A DNA stretch of 64,000 bases from Bursaphelenchus xylophilus (GCA_904066235.2 CAJFCV020000006.1:558001-622000); one strand, 5' to 3'; shown: positions 13,072 to 25,334, counted from the first letter of the stretch. Numbers and translations are program-made. The notes: generated by a model from the sequence alone, not told the origin.

Positions 13072-14940
13072 ATGAAGGAATCAAGACTCCATCGACCTTT
13101 GTACCATTACAAATCATGGAGGTTATACGTGCTCTTACTGCTAACTTTGTGTTGTTTTCTCAATTTCTTTCTTCAAACGAACTTGGGAATAGCACTGGTT
13201 TGTATGGTGAACACGACAGCCATTGAGGAAACTAACAGCGGCGGGGAAAGCGGGTTGTCAATGGCAAAGCCGTTCGTTGACAAATGCCCAGCGTTGGAGG
13301 AAAGTTCAACTCAACTTGGCTACAAGGTAAGCTGCAGATCCCAAGATTCAAGACATACTGAATTCTTTTTCAGGGCAAATTCGAATGGTCGACATTTCAA
13401 CAAAGTTTTCTTGTGTCCGCCCTGTTCTACACTTCTCTCTTTACAATCCCAATCAGCGGAACACTGGCCGACAGGTTCAATGCCAAGTATATTATCCTCA
13501 CTTCGGTTGTGATCTACGCAGCATTGACGATTGCAACACCGCTTCTTGCGAACTTGGATTACTACGCCTTCGTTGGTGGTCGATTTTCTATGGGATTTGT
13601 GGATGTAAATCATTTGTGCTTTGAAATGCCCATTATTTTAGGGCATGATATTCCCAGCAATCACCTCTGTCGTCGCGAAATGGTTTCCGCCGTCAGAGCG
13701 GAGTACAGCCGCAGCCACTTACACCTGTGGCGCTCAACTGGCAGTGGTTGTTAACGCGCTAGTGGCTCCAGAACTTTGCTTGATCGATCTTTGGGACGGC
13801 TGGCCATTTATCTTTTATGGAGCAGGTACAACATGGCTGAAGCTTCTATTTGTTTTCTTAATTATTTCAAATTTAGGCCTTGTCTCGATTCTGGCGGTGA
13901 TTTTGATTGGCATTTTCTTGGCCAACACTCCAAATGAATGCACTTGGATTGGCCAGAAAGAAAAGAAATATTTGAACCAAAAGCTGGAAGTGGAGACCTC
14001 GTTGAGCAAAATGGCAGGTGAAATATTAATTCTGATGTCTTGAGGTTTTAACATATGCATGGTAAACTGAAAAATACGGGATGTTTATTATAGCAAAAGA
14101 AACCCAAAGTACCTTACAAGAAGATTCTAACGTCGCCGGTCGTTCTTTCCATTGCCCTGAATGACATGTCCTACAGCTTTTCTTACATTATGTTTTCACA
14201 GTTCTTGCCTTCCTATCTTCGAGACGTCTTGCATATCAACCTGGCGCAGGTACCCTTTACACCTTTGTACATGCATTTGTCTGCATCTGTCATCAAAATT
14301 TGATCGTTTTTCAGAACGGCCTTTTCACCGCGATTCCATTCGCTGTAATGGTTTTGGTGAAAATCCCGATGGCATCGTTGGCCGACTACTTAAGACATCG
14401 CGGAATATTTAGTATCACGCAGAGCTGCAAAATTATGCAGGCTTACGGCAAGGCCTTTAAAGCTATGTGGGTTTCTGACAAAACATTTCAGCATGTATTG
14501 GGCTAGCCTCGACATTCGTAGCCTTGGCTCTATTCGTGGATTGCACTCGCGTAGGCCTTGCGATATTCCTGTTCATCGCGTTTGGCGCAACTTTCGCCGG
14601 ACAAGTTGCTGGCGCGTATACAGCCATTCTCTTCGTTGCACCACCTTTTGTGGGTACCGTGAGTTCGGTGGCCACCTTCGTCGGGATGATCGCTTCCATT
14701 GGAGCGCCAACTGTGTTCTCGTGGTTCAATGTTCATGTAAGCAGTGCGCATGAGGATGTAAGCTCTTTTTAGAATACTGAGAAAGAGTATCGAAACGTAT
14801 TTCTGTTCTCTGCAGCCGTAAATTTCTTCAGCGGATTGATGTTTGTAATTTTTGGATCAGCTGAAGTCCAACCATGGGCAAAAGTGCAGAGAATTGAGGT
14901 CAATCCACAGTCCGAAACTGTTGACGTAGATCGATTTTAG
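13072..14940 (+). CDS. SLC17-family anion transporter, copy B
   Basis: Tandem paralogue of the gene at 9.9 kb, 502 aa. Eight exons: 13072-13326, 13374-13604, 13642-13825, 13877-14013, 14094-14249, 14315-14447, 14492-14736 and 14773-14940. It carries the same SLC17 signatures (NLGIALVCMVN, SGTLADRFNAK, KWFPPSERSTAA, PPFVGTVSS, GSAEVQPWA). Compared with copy A it lacks the first intron (after codon 20) and the last one, but has an extra intron splitting the 293-nt exon 5 of A into 137 plus 156 nt. Two donors are GC rather than GT: at 14014 (ATG|GCAGGT) and at 14448 (TTACG|GCAAGG). Both are forced by phase and by alignment to A. An AATAAA lies about 15 bp after the stop. Confidence 0.92.
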
Positions 14941-15203
14941 GCTCGGCTTATTACAAATAAATTGTAAACACTCAAAGAAAACTTCAGCAGTTACTTGATC
15001 AAAACCAAATTTTTGGAAAAGAAACTTTTCATTTCACCCGGTTTACATTACATCATCCCCAAACCGCCTTGAACGCACGTGCATCCGTTGTAAAGTCACC
15101 GTAAAATTCGTATCTCCAAAAAAATCAAAATAAAACTCGGTTCACTCCGCAATTTTGCGCATTTTTAAAACTTTTTTCTCCAAAATTGCTGTGATTTGCA
15201 GTC

Positions 15204-18025
15204 ATGGAGAATACTTGTATATTGTCCAAGATTTTTACTGTACTCGGATTTACGTTGACTTTGATCTTTATTACTATTCCAAAAGACTTATTGCGATGGG
15301 TGACAATGAAAAGGAAGGGGGTAGAAAATCAAATAGTTGTAATAACTGGAGGGGCCTCTGGAATTGGGAGAAGAGTAGCCCAAATTTTGGCAGTTGACGA
15401 GAAAGCAACAGTGGTCATTCTGGATGTGAACAAGGTAAGTAGAAATACGTATTTTAGTAATTTGAAAATTATATCTTCAATACGAAAAAAGGTGTCAAAC
15501 ATACCTTGCCGGTTTCACTGGACATAAAAGGCGAAAAAATGAGGGCTAAGTTTTGTCGACAGAAAACGGCACAAGCATTTATAATTCATTGATTACTGTA
15601 TGCCGTTCGAAGCTCTTGCATGCCCATTTTTCAGGACGCTGGAGACGCCACAGTACAAGAAATCACTTCAAACAAGGGGAAAGCGGTTTTTTATAAATGT
15701 AACGTTGGAAATTGGGAGGATGTAAACGAATGCGCCAAGAAAATCTTGCAAGATCACGGTAAATCCCTAATCCAAGTTTAATTATAAGACACAGAAAACA
15801 TCGTAGCGTTCTTTCCAATTTCAGGACCAGCTGATATTGTTGTTTGCAATGCCGCGATCGCCCAGTTTGGTCATTTTCTGAATTTCTCTGACAATGACAT
15901 GAGACGAGTGTACGACGTTAACGTTTTTGGTGTTATGAATGTAAGCAGGCTTTATCGAATCAATTACGAACGTCTTAGACGATTAGAGCCTTCCTGCCTC
16001 AATTCGAAGCCAATAACAAAGGCCATATTGTGGCAATGTCATCAATTGCCGGCCACTTTGGCGAAACTTATGGAGCGGCGTATTGGTAGGTCGCTTAAAA
16101 CGATTTTTTCGGCTAAAGCGACCAAAAAATGGATATTCGAAAATTTTCAGTCCAACAAAATTCGCGGTTCGCGGTCTTATGGAGTCGTTACAAATGGAGT
16201 TCCGCGATCGTGGGCTGACTGGAATCAAAACGACAACTTTATTCCCTTATTTCACCGATACTCCGTTAGTCCAAAGTTGCACTCCGAAATCAACGTGAGC
16301 AATTTTCCAGCCTTTTTGTTGTTCTACATCCAATCTTAGATTCATTTCATGCATGAAAGTGGAGTATTGCGCTCGTGTAACAGTTGAGTCAATTCTGAAA
16401 GAACGGGTGATAAGCTACATCCCCAGGTGGATTTTCTTCATGGGAGTGGTGAAAGGGTAAGGAAATTTCGAAAATGTGGCTTTCAAACTATTGGCTTTCA
16501 AATACTTGATGTAACAATTAAAAATAAGAACGTTGCAAAATTGGTTGACTAACCAGCCAAGGGGGTTACTCCGTGTTCACACCGGAGGATCGGTCGCTCA
16601 TGACCAAGCACGCGACCAATGTCGTGACCGAAGTCAAGGAGGCTGTCTAAAATTACCGAAAATGGTCTCAATGTTAGGCTATAATGGTCAAGACATTTTT
16701 TAGATCAGGTCGTCACCAAGCTCACGACCTAGGTCGCGACCATAGTCAGTTTGGCTGTGACCTGACCTAACTGATATGCGAAAACCGTCTGGAACAGCCA
16801 GTAGAATTATTTTCAGAGGATGTTGAAAATTAATCGCCACACAGGTAACGACCTCATCATAGTCAAGCATTGAAACCATTTTAGAGTCATTTTAGGCAAC
16901 CCCTCCTTGACCTCTGTCCCGACTAGGTCGCGAGCTTGGTTATGAGCGACTCATCCTCCGTTGTGAACATGGAGTCACCCCCTTGGCTAGCTAGTCAACC
17001 AATTTCAACATTGCATATAAATATTGGTCTACACTGCCCCAAATATAGGGCAGCCGCAGAAGGATAAACCTTTCGACCAAAAAAGTTCTTATCCATGTTG
17101 AGAAAACACAAATAGAAAATGTCAACATAGTTTTAAAAAATGAAGATTATCAGGCTTTGTTATCAGAATGGCGTTTTCACTTCGACTATTTTCAGCCTTT
17201 TAAATTTTATAATCAACAGACTTTTTATGTTCTACATGAAAATTAAAAAAATTTTCCGCGATTTTCCAGCATGATGCCGTATCACGTGCAGAAATCGGGT
17301 CGGCGCTTCATTGGGTTCCAGCTTTCGCCCACATCTCGCACCTATAATGATGAGAGCGAGCGACGGGGCAATATCGCCGCCCGAGACGCACAATTTTCGG
17401 AGCAAAGACGGAAAGAAGAGCCAGTCGACGCGCCACAACCGCCCATCATGGCTGGGTTTTTCCGTTCGCCCGCACTCCACTGGTTCCTCATCATCCCCGG
17501 AGCGCTGTTGTTTACCTTCGTAAGTGTGGCATTAGGTTAGGAATTGGGGAAATACCTAGTTTCAGCTGTTTCTCTGTTTTTTCTTCCGCAAAAAAATATA
17601 TTTTCTTTCTTTCTTGGCCGTTTTTGTGTCGAAAACAACTCTAAAATGCAAAGCAAGAAATTTCAATGCGGAAACACACATTTCTCTCAAAGAGAGGACC
17701 AATTTTCCGTTGAAAGTATCTTATGAATGTTCTTCAGATCGTCTGGTATGATGTCGACCTCATTCCCCACCAATATCTTGGGCCAGTTGGCGGAATTCTC
17801 AAATCTTTGGGTACGGAGCAACGCTCTCTTGTCGGCTGGATCAACGTCGGCGCCGCGGTAGCCCATCTGGGCGAAGGATTGGCAGCATTGTACATTGCGG
17901 ACAGAAGAAAATACGGATTTGACACGGCCTTCAAATGGTTCCTTCAGACCTTTGTTGTTGGCTTCCCTTCACTCACGATCCTCCTGAATCGACGCGACCC
18001 TCGTCCACGAAAGAAGAAGAACTAG
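15204..18025 (+). CDS. Membrane short-chain dehydrogenase/reductase fused to a TMEM254-like (DUF4499) domain
   Basis: NAD(P)-dependent SDR of the SDR16C/retinol-dehydrogenase type, 458 aa, probably ER or lipid-droplet membrane. Eight exons: 15204-15434, 15635-15758, 15825-15940, 15979-16085, 16151-16294, 16340-16456, 17270-17519 and 17738-18025. The ATG lies 2 bp after TTTGCAG, a likely trans-splice site. An N-terminal helix (residues about 6-29) precedes the cofactor motif TGGASGIG (48-55). Catalytic residues are S179, Y192 and K196 (YCPTK). IPRWIFFMGVVKG matches the usual SDR16C tail. From about residue 340, a hydrophobic segment (HWFLIIPGALLFTF) leads into WYDVDLIPHQYLGPVGG and WFLQTFVVGFPSLTILLNRR, which resembles human TMEM254. 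Reading phase is continuous across the 813-bp intron holding a MITE, so this looks like one gene. Two adjacent genes remain a possible alternative. Confidence 0.85.
16533..17014. mobile_element. TIR element (MITE) in intron 6 of the SDR gene
   Basis: The left end (GTTGCAAAATTGGTTGACTA) and right end (TAGTCAACCAATTTCAACATTGC) are inverted repeats. They extend inward for about 50 bp through CCAAGGGGGTTACTCC / GGAGTCACCCCCTTGG. The interior shows GACCTAGGTCGCGACC palindromes. It is about 480 bp and has no coding capacity. Confidence 0.75.
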
Positions 18026-18415
18026 AGGTTTTATTGTGACAGATTTCTTTGCCAGTATTTCATACTTGATTGTGATAGTATTAAAATGCCTAATTTCTAA
18101 TAAAAATATAATAATTACGTTAATTAAAACGCAGTTAGTAAAGGTAAATCTGACTCGAACTACAATTTACCCGCAAAAATCTCCAAGTTTCCATTTTGAA
18201 ACATTGCAAAATCAATTGTGGAAACCATGCCGTAAAATTCAATTTTGAGTGCACGAAGTGTCATAAATAATTTCTCGTCGGCTTGTGGAAGTTTTTTGCT
18301 TTTCGGTGTGTTCTGCTTGAATTTGTGCACGTATTCGATCGGATTACAGTCGTATTTTCGCGTTTGCTTTCATTTTCGTCAAGGATAATGTTATTTACAC
18401 CATGTGTTTAGGAAA

Positions 18416-20894
18416 ATGCCGTCTTCAGCTGGTTCCTCGCCCGAAAGGGATGGAACTGCTAATGAACCAGCTCCCGAGAGTCCTGAGGCAGCTCCAGAAA
18501 GTCCTCAAGCCGCTCCAGAACCCGAAGGAAACGAGGATGCGGCTTCAGAAGATAGAGTAGGATCTCCAGCAGCTGGAAGTTTATCCAATCACTCGGACGA
18601 AGACGATTCTCCCAAGAAATCCAAGAAGGTTAACGCTTCGAATGATGAGGGAGAGGTTGGAGATCATTCTACCACGGATAAATTTTTAACAGACTCGGAG
18701 GACGAACAGGATGAAGACGATTCGCCTAAAAAGTAAGAATTTTATTATTTTTGTTGACATTTAGGTACACAGAAGGAAAAACCTCTGAAAATGGCTGCTT
18801 CCTGCTCTTGAAGCCGTTCTTCTACTCCTTTGTTTAAATTTACGTTGTTTTTTTTATCAAATTATATTATACATGGTTTAGAAAGAGGAAGGCAGTTTTG
18901 TCGGATGAGGAGGAGGACGATACAGATAAACCCGAGATTAAACACCAGGTGGTAACTCAAGACAGCGATGACGAAGATGCGAATAAAGGAAATGACGACA
19001 GCGACGACGAACTGATAATTAAAAAGAAGAAGAAGGCAGTTGATAGTGATGATGAGGACGAAGAATTAACCCTGAAGAAGGACAAGAAGTAAGTCCTTGC
19101 CATTTGTTTGATGTTTCTTCTATGTCTAGGACAATCTTAAGTTATGGAATTATGTTTTTGTTGTTTTAGAAAGAAGCACGAGGATTTATTTGGCTCATCT
19201 AGTTCGGACGAATCCGATGATGATGATGAGACCACTAAAAAGTTGATGGATGATATTTTTGGTGAAGAAGGTGATGATGACGACGCCACTGATAAGAATA
19301 AAGTAAGTTTTTACTTATGTTTTGTTGTTCTTAGATTTAGGTTTCACGAATTTGAAGTATCTGCTAGATTTTGTATTATTCTTGGCCAGAGCATGCATAA
19401 TATATTTCTGATGTAAAAATTTTAATTTCCCAGGATTCCCGCCGTGAAGAACGTCAAACAGCTGCTTCAGACAGCGACGACGACGACAATCGTCGGGTTC
19501 GCGAAGAACGTGATCGTTCCGGCGACGAGGACGATGATCGGCCGACTCATCGCTGGGACTTCGATGAAATGATGGCCAAGAAGAAGGCCGAACGTCGTCG
19601 CTCGACCAAGAGAAAACATCGAGATGGCGGGATCGACCTCATTTCGGACAATGATGAACAAATCAAGAACCTTGTCGATCAAATGGCTCGAGCCGCAAAT
19701 GCCGATCGGGTTTCGAATGAAAATCGACAACCTGCCTTCCAGAAACAGAAGTTGTTACCGGTTGTCAAGAGAACGTTGATGAAAAGTGATTTGTTCGAAG
19801 CGCTGTTGGACAATGGAATGATGTCGGCACTGTCGGATTGGCTGGCCCCTCTGCCGGACAAAAGTTTGCCGTCTTTGGAGATTCGAACCACTTTCTTGAA
19901 GATTTTGGAAAGTTACCCCAGACTCGAACAGGGCATTTTGAGACAGTCGGGACTGGGAAAGGCTGTCATGTTGCTCTTCAAACACCCCAAAGAAATCAAG
20001 GAGAACAAAGTTAGAGCTGCGAAATTGATTCGTGATTGGTCTAGACCTATTTTTCAGGTTAGGTTTGAAGAAACTTTTTATCAACTTCGGGCTGTTTTTT
20101 ACATATTGTATGATCATTTTGCATTTTTTTTCAGCTGGATACGAATTATACGGCAATGACAAGAGAAGAACGCTTCGAACTGGACTATATTCACGCCAAG
20201 TCGGCGAAGAAGAGGTATGATTTTTTGGAAGGTTTGAAGGACTTATATTGTACTTGAAGCGTAGGCCTATTTTCGGTTGTTCTGTCCTGGGGTTTTGGTT
20301 TTTGTTGATAAAATTGAAGTTGGAAGGGAGACAGCGGCTTAGAGAAGCTGTTGGAGTCCAAATTTTATTAGGAGATATTAAATATTTGACGTTATATTAT
20401 ACTTGACATCAAGTATAAGATAGCCGTTTTTTCTATGTGAAGCGGAGGTTATATTGGGTTGAATAACTGTTTTTAGATAGAATTAGGCCTGCCAAATTGC
20501 TAGGTTTGCAGGATTTTTTATTTCATTTGATAAGCATTGTTCTATACTTTAATTTTTTTTTTTATTTCTACCCATTTCCAGAAGAGAAGATCCCGAAGAG
20601 TCTGCAGGTCCGTCGAAGCGAAACCGAGCCATGGATCTGGACGATTTGGACGACGAAACTGTGAATCCAGGCGAAGTCGGCTTCATTTCTCGCGCTCGGG
20701 TCCCAAAACCGTCAATGAAAGCGTACGTGAATCGGCCCAAGTCGAATGTGGAAGGACAATTCCATGGGGCCACCAAGTCCCGCCAAGCCACCCGATTTGA
20801 CATGGCTCAACGCGAATTCAAGGAGCGAACCAAGACGGCGAAAGCTAAGAGAGCTGTGGCTGTTTCAATCGAAGGACGAAGAATGGACTTATAA
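18416..20894 (+). CDS. iws-1: Transcription elongation factor IWS1 (Spn1) homologue
   Basis: IWS1 binds SPT6 and RNA polymerase II in the nucleus and links elongation to mRNA processing. Six exons: 18416-18732, 18882-19088, 19170-19302, 19434-20057, 20135-20214 and 20582-20894, giving 557 aa. The ATG sits 5 bp after TGTTTAG, a likely trans-splice acceptor. The first 240 residues are acidic and low-complexity, with Ser-Asp repeats (SDDEDANKGND, DSDDEDEE), typical of IWS1. The conserved C-terminal half has the TFIIS N-terminal-like (LW) fold from about 300 to 425: QKLLPVVKRTLMKSDLFEAL, DWLAPLPDKSLPSLEIR, LLFKHPKEIKENK, AAKLIRDWSRPIF. The basic tail contains FISRARVPKPSMKAYVNRPK. Stop TAA. It is convergent with the unknown - strand gene. 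Confidence 0.95.
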
Positions 20895-21059
20895 GGAAAG
20901 ATGGATGAATTCGATTAATTTTATTTGTTCACCCAACATTCCCGTTATATATTGGAAGTGTCGGCATTTGTAGATAATAAATTATAGAATGACTCCAATG
21001 GAACATCATTTGAAGTATTGTTTTTTGTAAGAAATTTGATTTTCGAGGCTCCTCTTATA

Positions 21060-22118
21060 CAGGGTGTTCCGAGAATTGTGGAAAAAACTATTCATTAATA
21101 ACTTTGCGCTCGGTGGTCCAATCCGAAATTTTTTTTTTGCATTTTGCAGAAAAGCCTTGGAGTTTTTCGAATCAAAAAAAATTTTCTCTTTTATCGGCGG
21201 AGACTTCCGTAATCCGCCTTGAATTCGGCGGAGTGTTTTTTTCCAGAAATGAGGCTGTAAATCGATGTATGTGTAAAGAAAATGAGCGGAAAAAGATCCA
21301 GAGGATGCATTACGACATTTATTTCAAATTTTCGTGAATTGGCGGAGACATTTCTTGACCTCGGCGGACGATTTTTCTTCGACTTCGGCGAGTCAAAATT
21401 GGCTAAAACAAAAACGTATGGGTTCCCTGGTGGTATGGTGCTTAAATAAGACTTATTACGTCCTCGGCTGACTGGCAGATGAAAAAAACGGCAATTCGGC
21501 GGAGAAATCGGCGGAGAAAAAAACAACCCATTTGTGTGATTATGAAAATTATCCGCCGAGCATCCGCCAATAAGAAGAATCATATTTTTTGGTAGATCAG
21601 GGACGTATAAGACCTAGAATTTTAGTTTTCTCATCATAATTTCTTAAATGGGTTCGTTTTTTCTACGCCGATTTCTCCGCCGAATTGCCGTTTTTTCATC
21701 TGCCAGACAGCCGAGGACGTAATAAGTCTTATTTAAGCACCATACCACCAGGGAACCCATACGTTTTTGTTTTAGCCACTTCTGACTCGCCGAAGTCGAA
21801 GAAAAATCGTCCGCCGAGGTCAAGAAATGTCTCCGCCAAATCACGAAAATTTAAAATAAATGTCATATTGCATCCTCTGGATCTTTTTCCGCTCATTTTC
21901 TTTACACATACATCGATTTACAGCCTCATTTCTGGAAAAAAACACTCCGCCGAATTCAAGGCGGATTACGGAAGTCTCCGCCGATAAAAGAGAAAATTTT
22001 TTTTGATTCGAAAAACTCCAAGGCTTTTCTGCAAAATGAAAAAAAAAAATTTCGGATTGGACCACCGAGCGCAAAGTTATTAATGAATAGTTTTTTCCAC
22101 AATTCTCGGAACACCCTG
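21060..22118. mobile_element. Long palindromic fold-back element with TA duplication
   Basis: Two inverted arms of about 470 bp (21060 to about 21530, and about 21648 to 22118) differ at only scattered bases and flank a loop of roughly 115 bp. The ends are CAGGGTGTTCCGAGAATTGT and its complement, each flanked by TA (21058-21059 and 22119-22120), as in Tc1/mariner-type insertions. It lies between the convergent genes IWS1 and the 22.4-kb gene. The mirrored open frames in both arms are repeat sequence, not genes. Confidence 0.92.
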
Positions 22119-22350
22119 TATATAAAAATTAAATTTTGATGGTTAAAACTGGAGTTTATAGTAATTTTGAAGTGTCCATTAGTCGTTTTCAACGAAAATT
22201 TATATTGTCCTTGATGAAAAATGTTATTGTACACCAATTATTCTCATATAAAAGTCCGAAAAAGCCTTCAGTTTGATTGTGAAGACAGGTTCGTTTATAA
22301 TTATTATACCCATAAACAGAGATCATAAATAGTAGTTCCTAGTTGGTTTT

Positions 22351-25334
22351 CTAATAGTAATCTAACGCGTTCTCCATCTCATGGCGTCTTCGGCGCGCTT
22401 GCGCTGAGCTTTCTCCTTTTTCGACTCCCTTTTTGCCGGATGTCATGATGAAAAGATCATAGTCATAGTCCTGATCTTCTTCAGTAATGTTACCGTAGAG
22501 AACATTGAAAGTTCGACCGGTTGAGTCCACAGACGTCGGGGGCATATCCGAAGCCTTTTTTCTGAAAATTGAGGGGTTTTGATGACAGTTGGACAATTTC
22601 TAATTATAATATTTATGTCCGTACGCGATTTTTTAAAGCCAAAATTTGCTGAAAATGCCAATTTTTCTCTGTTTTCAACCTAGCAAAATTTCGTTTTTTT
22701 TTTTTTTTTTTTTTTTCTTTTCTGCAAAGCGCGAGCCTGTAATCTCGCATTTGTCTTAAAAAACTCGAATTTTGTGCCAAGTCGCATTAAGGTCTGAGCA
22801 TTGAAGGCCAACTTACATTACCATAAATTTAATTTCATTAGGCAATCGATGGAACAGCGTGAATTTCCCATCCCTTTTCTCATGAAACTCGATGTTGGAG
22901 AAGAGGTCGTTGAAGGCCTCGAAAGCTGGTTGCCCAAGCCCATTTGGGTCGATCAGCTGATTCCAGGCGTTATATTCTGCCAGAATTCTCTCTTTCTGGT
23001 TGAGAATTTTCTCGGACAAGCCGAGATTTCGGCTGAAAAATTATGATTTTAAATAAATTATGTTTTTTGTCTGATTTGAGACTTTTGTGTTTCCTAAGAA
23101 TCCCCGTAAAATAAAGTAAGTTTTGTACTCTGGACTGATCAATTCGATCAGTCGCAGAAAAAAAAGAGGAAGTGAAAATTAAGATCAATGAGTTTGATTT
23201 GCAAGCAAAGTGTTCAAAGAGCGGCAATCATTTTTTTTTTTCAATTTTACACAAATTACGTCTGAGCCGCATACCAGTTCCTAAAAATTTTAGCTCGCGA
23301 TTTGTGAGCGGAGTCGTAAAACAGTATACAACCATCTTTGGCGATGAGAGTGTACAGTGGCGGACCTCATCTAATGGCAAAAGCGTACCATTTTGCATCC
23401 GGGAAGTATCAAAAATGTGGCGAAATGCTTCTCTCTCCAAGTGAAAAAAACATCGTTTTGAAGGGCGCGCCTTTCCCTCACGAAAAGAGCGGGCGTGTTT
23501 TTGAAATCGGAGCATTTTCACTTGGAGGGGGAAGCATTTTGCCACATTTCTGAAACTTCTCGGACGCAAAATGGTACGTTTTTTGCCACTGCATCAGGTC
23601 ACTGTAGAGTGGAAAAAGTCCGATTTCAAAAGCCCGCTCTTTTCGTGAGGGAAAGGCGCGCACATCAACCACAAAAAAAAAAGTTTCAAATCGGGAAAAC
23701 TGTTTGCATAACTTTGTTAGGGTGCCCAAGGGTAGCTCAAATTAAAAATTGGAAACGAGTCGGACTGACCAAAAAATAGTAGTAGTAGTAGATTTGAAAA
23801 CCTTATTTTAGACATCTTTTGCTACTAAATCGTTTCGTAACGAAGCAATTGCCTAAATTCTTTTTTCTGTGAGCATAATTAGAGTAGTTTTAGAGAACTA
23901 TAAGCAACCCTATGTCATATACTAGCTTACTCACTCAAAATTCCAAAAAAACTGATATTTAGGTGACTAAAATAATATTTTTAAAATCGGTAAATTTTGA
24001 CTCAGCTAGGTCTACTATGATCTAAAAAGACAATAAGAGCATAATTAGTGGCATCCGCACCAGTTTAGAAGCGGTTCTAAGAACCTCGTTTTAAGTGATA
24101 TTGGCCATTTTTGAAATTGGCGCAGCGAAGTTGAAACCAACTCCAAAAGCTCAGTATAGCCTTAGAAAGCCATCTCAACTCACATAGATAGTTTTAAAAC
24201 TTTGACTTCAGTCATAAACTTTCATTATTTTTGGTATAAGATCAGGTATGCTACTATAAGGTAAAACTTTTTTTCGGCCTAAGAGTTAAAATTTTTGCAA
24301 TTAATCTCCCTTAACAGGATGTTATGAGATAATATAGTTAATTAATTAGACTATTTAACGCTGTCGGACATTAAAAGTTGCCTAAAGTAATATAATCCAT
24401 AAGGTAAAAAGCTTAAAATCGCATCTACTTTTTTATTATCTGTCCGATTTGCTTCAAACTTCGCATACTACCTTAGAATACAATATTCTGAAGATCGTTG
24501 CAATCACTTTCCGTGTTTCAATCGTTTTAGACAAGTTATTCGGCCGCAAAGTTTGCAAAAATTCGATTTTCTCCGGCCGTTTGTCGCTAACCTGGTGGCC
24601 GAAGAACGCCAAAATCTATTAATTTAAAAAATATGGGTCCTTGGCAATGTTTTAATCGCAGGTTCATGTTATTTTGTTCATTACCCACTGCACAGTAAGC
24701 TAAAACATTAGAGACCCTTAAAAAACCGAATGCCAAAAATCTTGGCATTCTGTTTGTGGTTGATGTGCGCGCCCTTAAAAACGAAGTTTTTTCACTTGGG
24801 GAGTGAAGCATTTTGCCACATTTTTGATACTTTCCGGATGCAAAATGGTACGTTTTTTGCCATTGGGTCAGGTCCCCCACTGTACACTCTGTCTGCAAAG
24901 CAAATTTGACGACATACCATTCCTTCCCGTCCATGTAGCTGACAATTTCCTTTGCCACAGCGGCCATTAACGTCAGGTTCACGCGGTTCATGCGGAACAC
25001 CTGATTCCAAGGGAATTCGCTGTAGCAGGGGACAATGAGCCGTAAGAACTTGTCGAGCACATAAATCTGCCGTCGGCTTCCGCAAAACAGAACTTGATTC
25101 ACCGTTAAAGCGGTGGCACTGTTAACGACGTCGTGGAATGGCAAGAAGTCGCGCATTTCGTTGAATTTCTTCAGTTCCATTAAAAGTGTGATATCCATGT
25201 CGACTAGAATCGAGCCCTTCCCGAAATGAATGGCCTCAATGTTGGAGCGGAGCCCGTAGACGAGGTAGCGCATGGAGGAGAACATCTCCATGGCCAGACC
25301 GTTGAAGAGCTCCACGTAGCCGAAGGACATGTCG
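22351..25334 (-). CDS. Unrecognised protein, at least three exons, 5' end uncertain
   Basis: Three exons join in phase: 24918-25334, 22817-23032 and 22351-22561 (TAG stop). The donor at 24917 is GTATGT; acceptors are TTTCAG. Recognisable stretches are VELFNGLAMEMFSSMRYL, LKKFNEMRDFLPFHDVV and QIYVLDKFLRLIVP in the first exon, then LSEKILNQKERILAEYNAW, and a charged tail with ITEEDQDYDYDLF, a lysine-rich patch and ARRRRHEME. There is no signal peptide or membrane helix in the visible part and I cannot name the family. A possible first exon at 25916-25998 (ATG at 25998, MFRKILFCTGV) has the right phase and would give 308 aa, but is weakly supported. The 1.9-kb first intron is filled with mobile DNA. 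Confidence 0.6.
22687..22716. repeat. Long T homopolymer beside a family D fragment
   Basis: An almost uninterrupted T run in the last intron of the 22.4-kb gene. It is followed by CTGCAAAGCGCGAGCC and TCTCGCATTTGTCTTA, a fragment of family D (about 22720-22800). Confidence 0.8.
23355..23604. mobile_element. Family E TIR element (MITE), copy E1
   Basis: A 250-bp near-palindromic element: CAGTGGCGGACCT at the left, GGTCACTG at the right, flanked by TA on both sides. The interior landmarks are ACGTACCATTTTGC, the paired CACTTGGAGAGGGAAGC / its complement, and GCGCGCC. It lies in intron 1 of the 22.4-kb gene. Confidence 0.88.
23607..24882. mobile_element. Family E copy E2, left-truncated and split by a 1.1-kb insertion
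   Basis: Family E sequence (GATTTCAAAAGCCCGCTC) runs to GGCGCGC at 23661, stops, and resumes at 24767 with GCGCGCCCTT and a full right end (CCCCCACTG at 24882, then TA). The first 100 bp or so of this copy are missing next to copy E1. Confidence 0.8.
23662..24766. mobile_element. 1.1-kb TIR element inserted into family E copy E2
   Basis: The ends are ACATCAACCACAAA (23662) and its exact complement TTTGTGGTTGATGT (24766), a 14-bp terminal inverted repeat. GCGCGC occurs on both sides (23656-23661 and 24767-24772) where an uninterrupted family E copy has it once, so it may be a 6-bp target duplication. No transposase frame is visible. Confidence 0.7.

Noticed and set aside
21191..21987. Two long mirrored frames with nearly identical translations
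   Set aside because: They are the same sequence in the two arms of the palindrome on opposite strands; no sign of selection for a protein.
23338..23779. Several plus- and minus-strand frames rich in FHLE and CHIF
   Set aside because: They are readings of family E and recur wherever that element is found.
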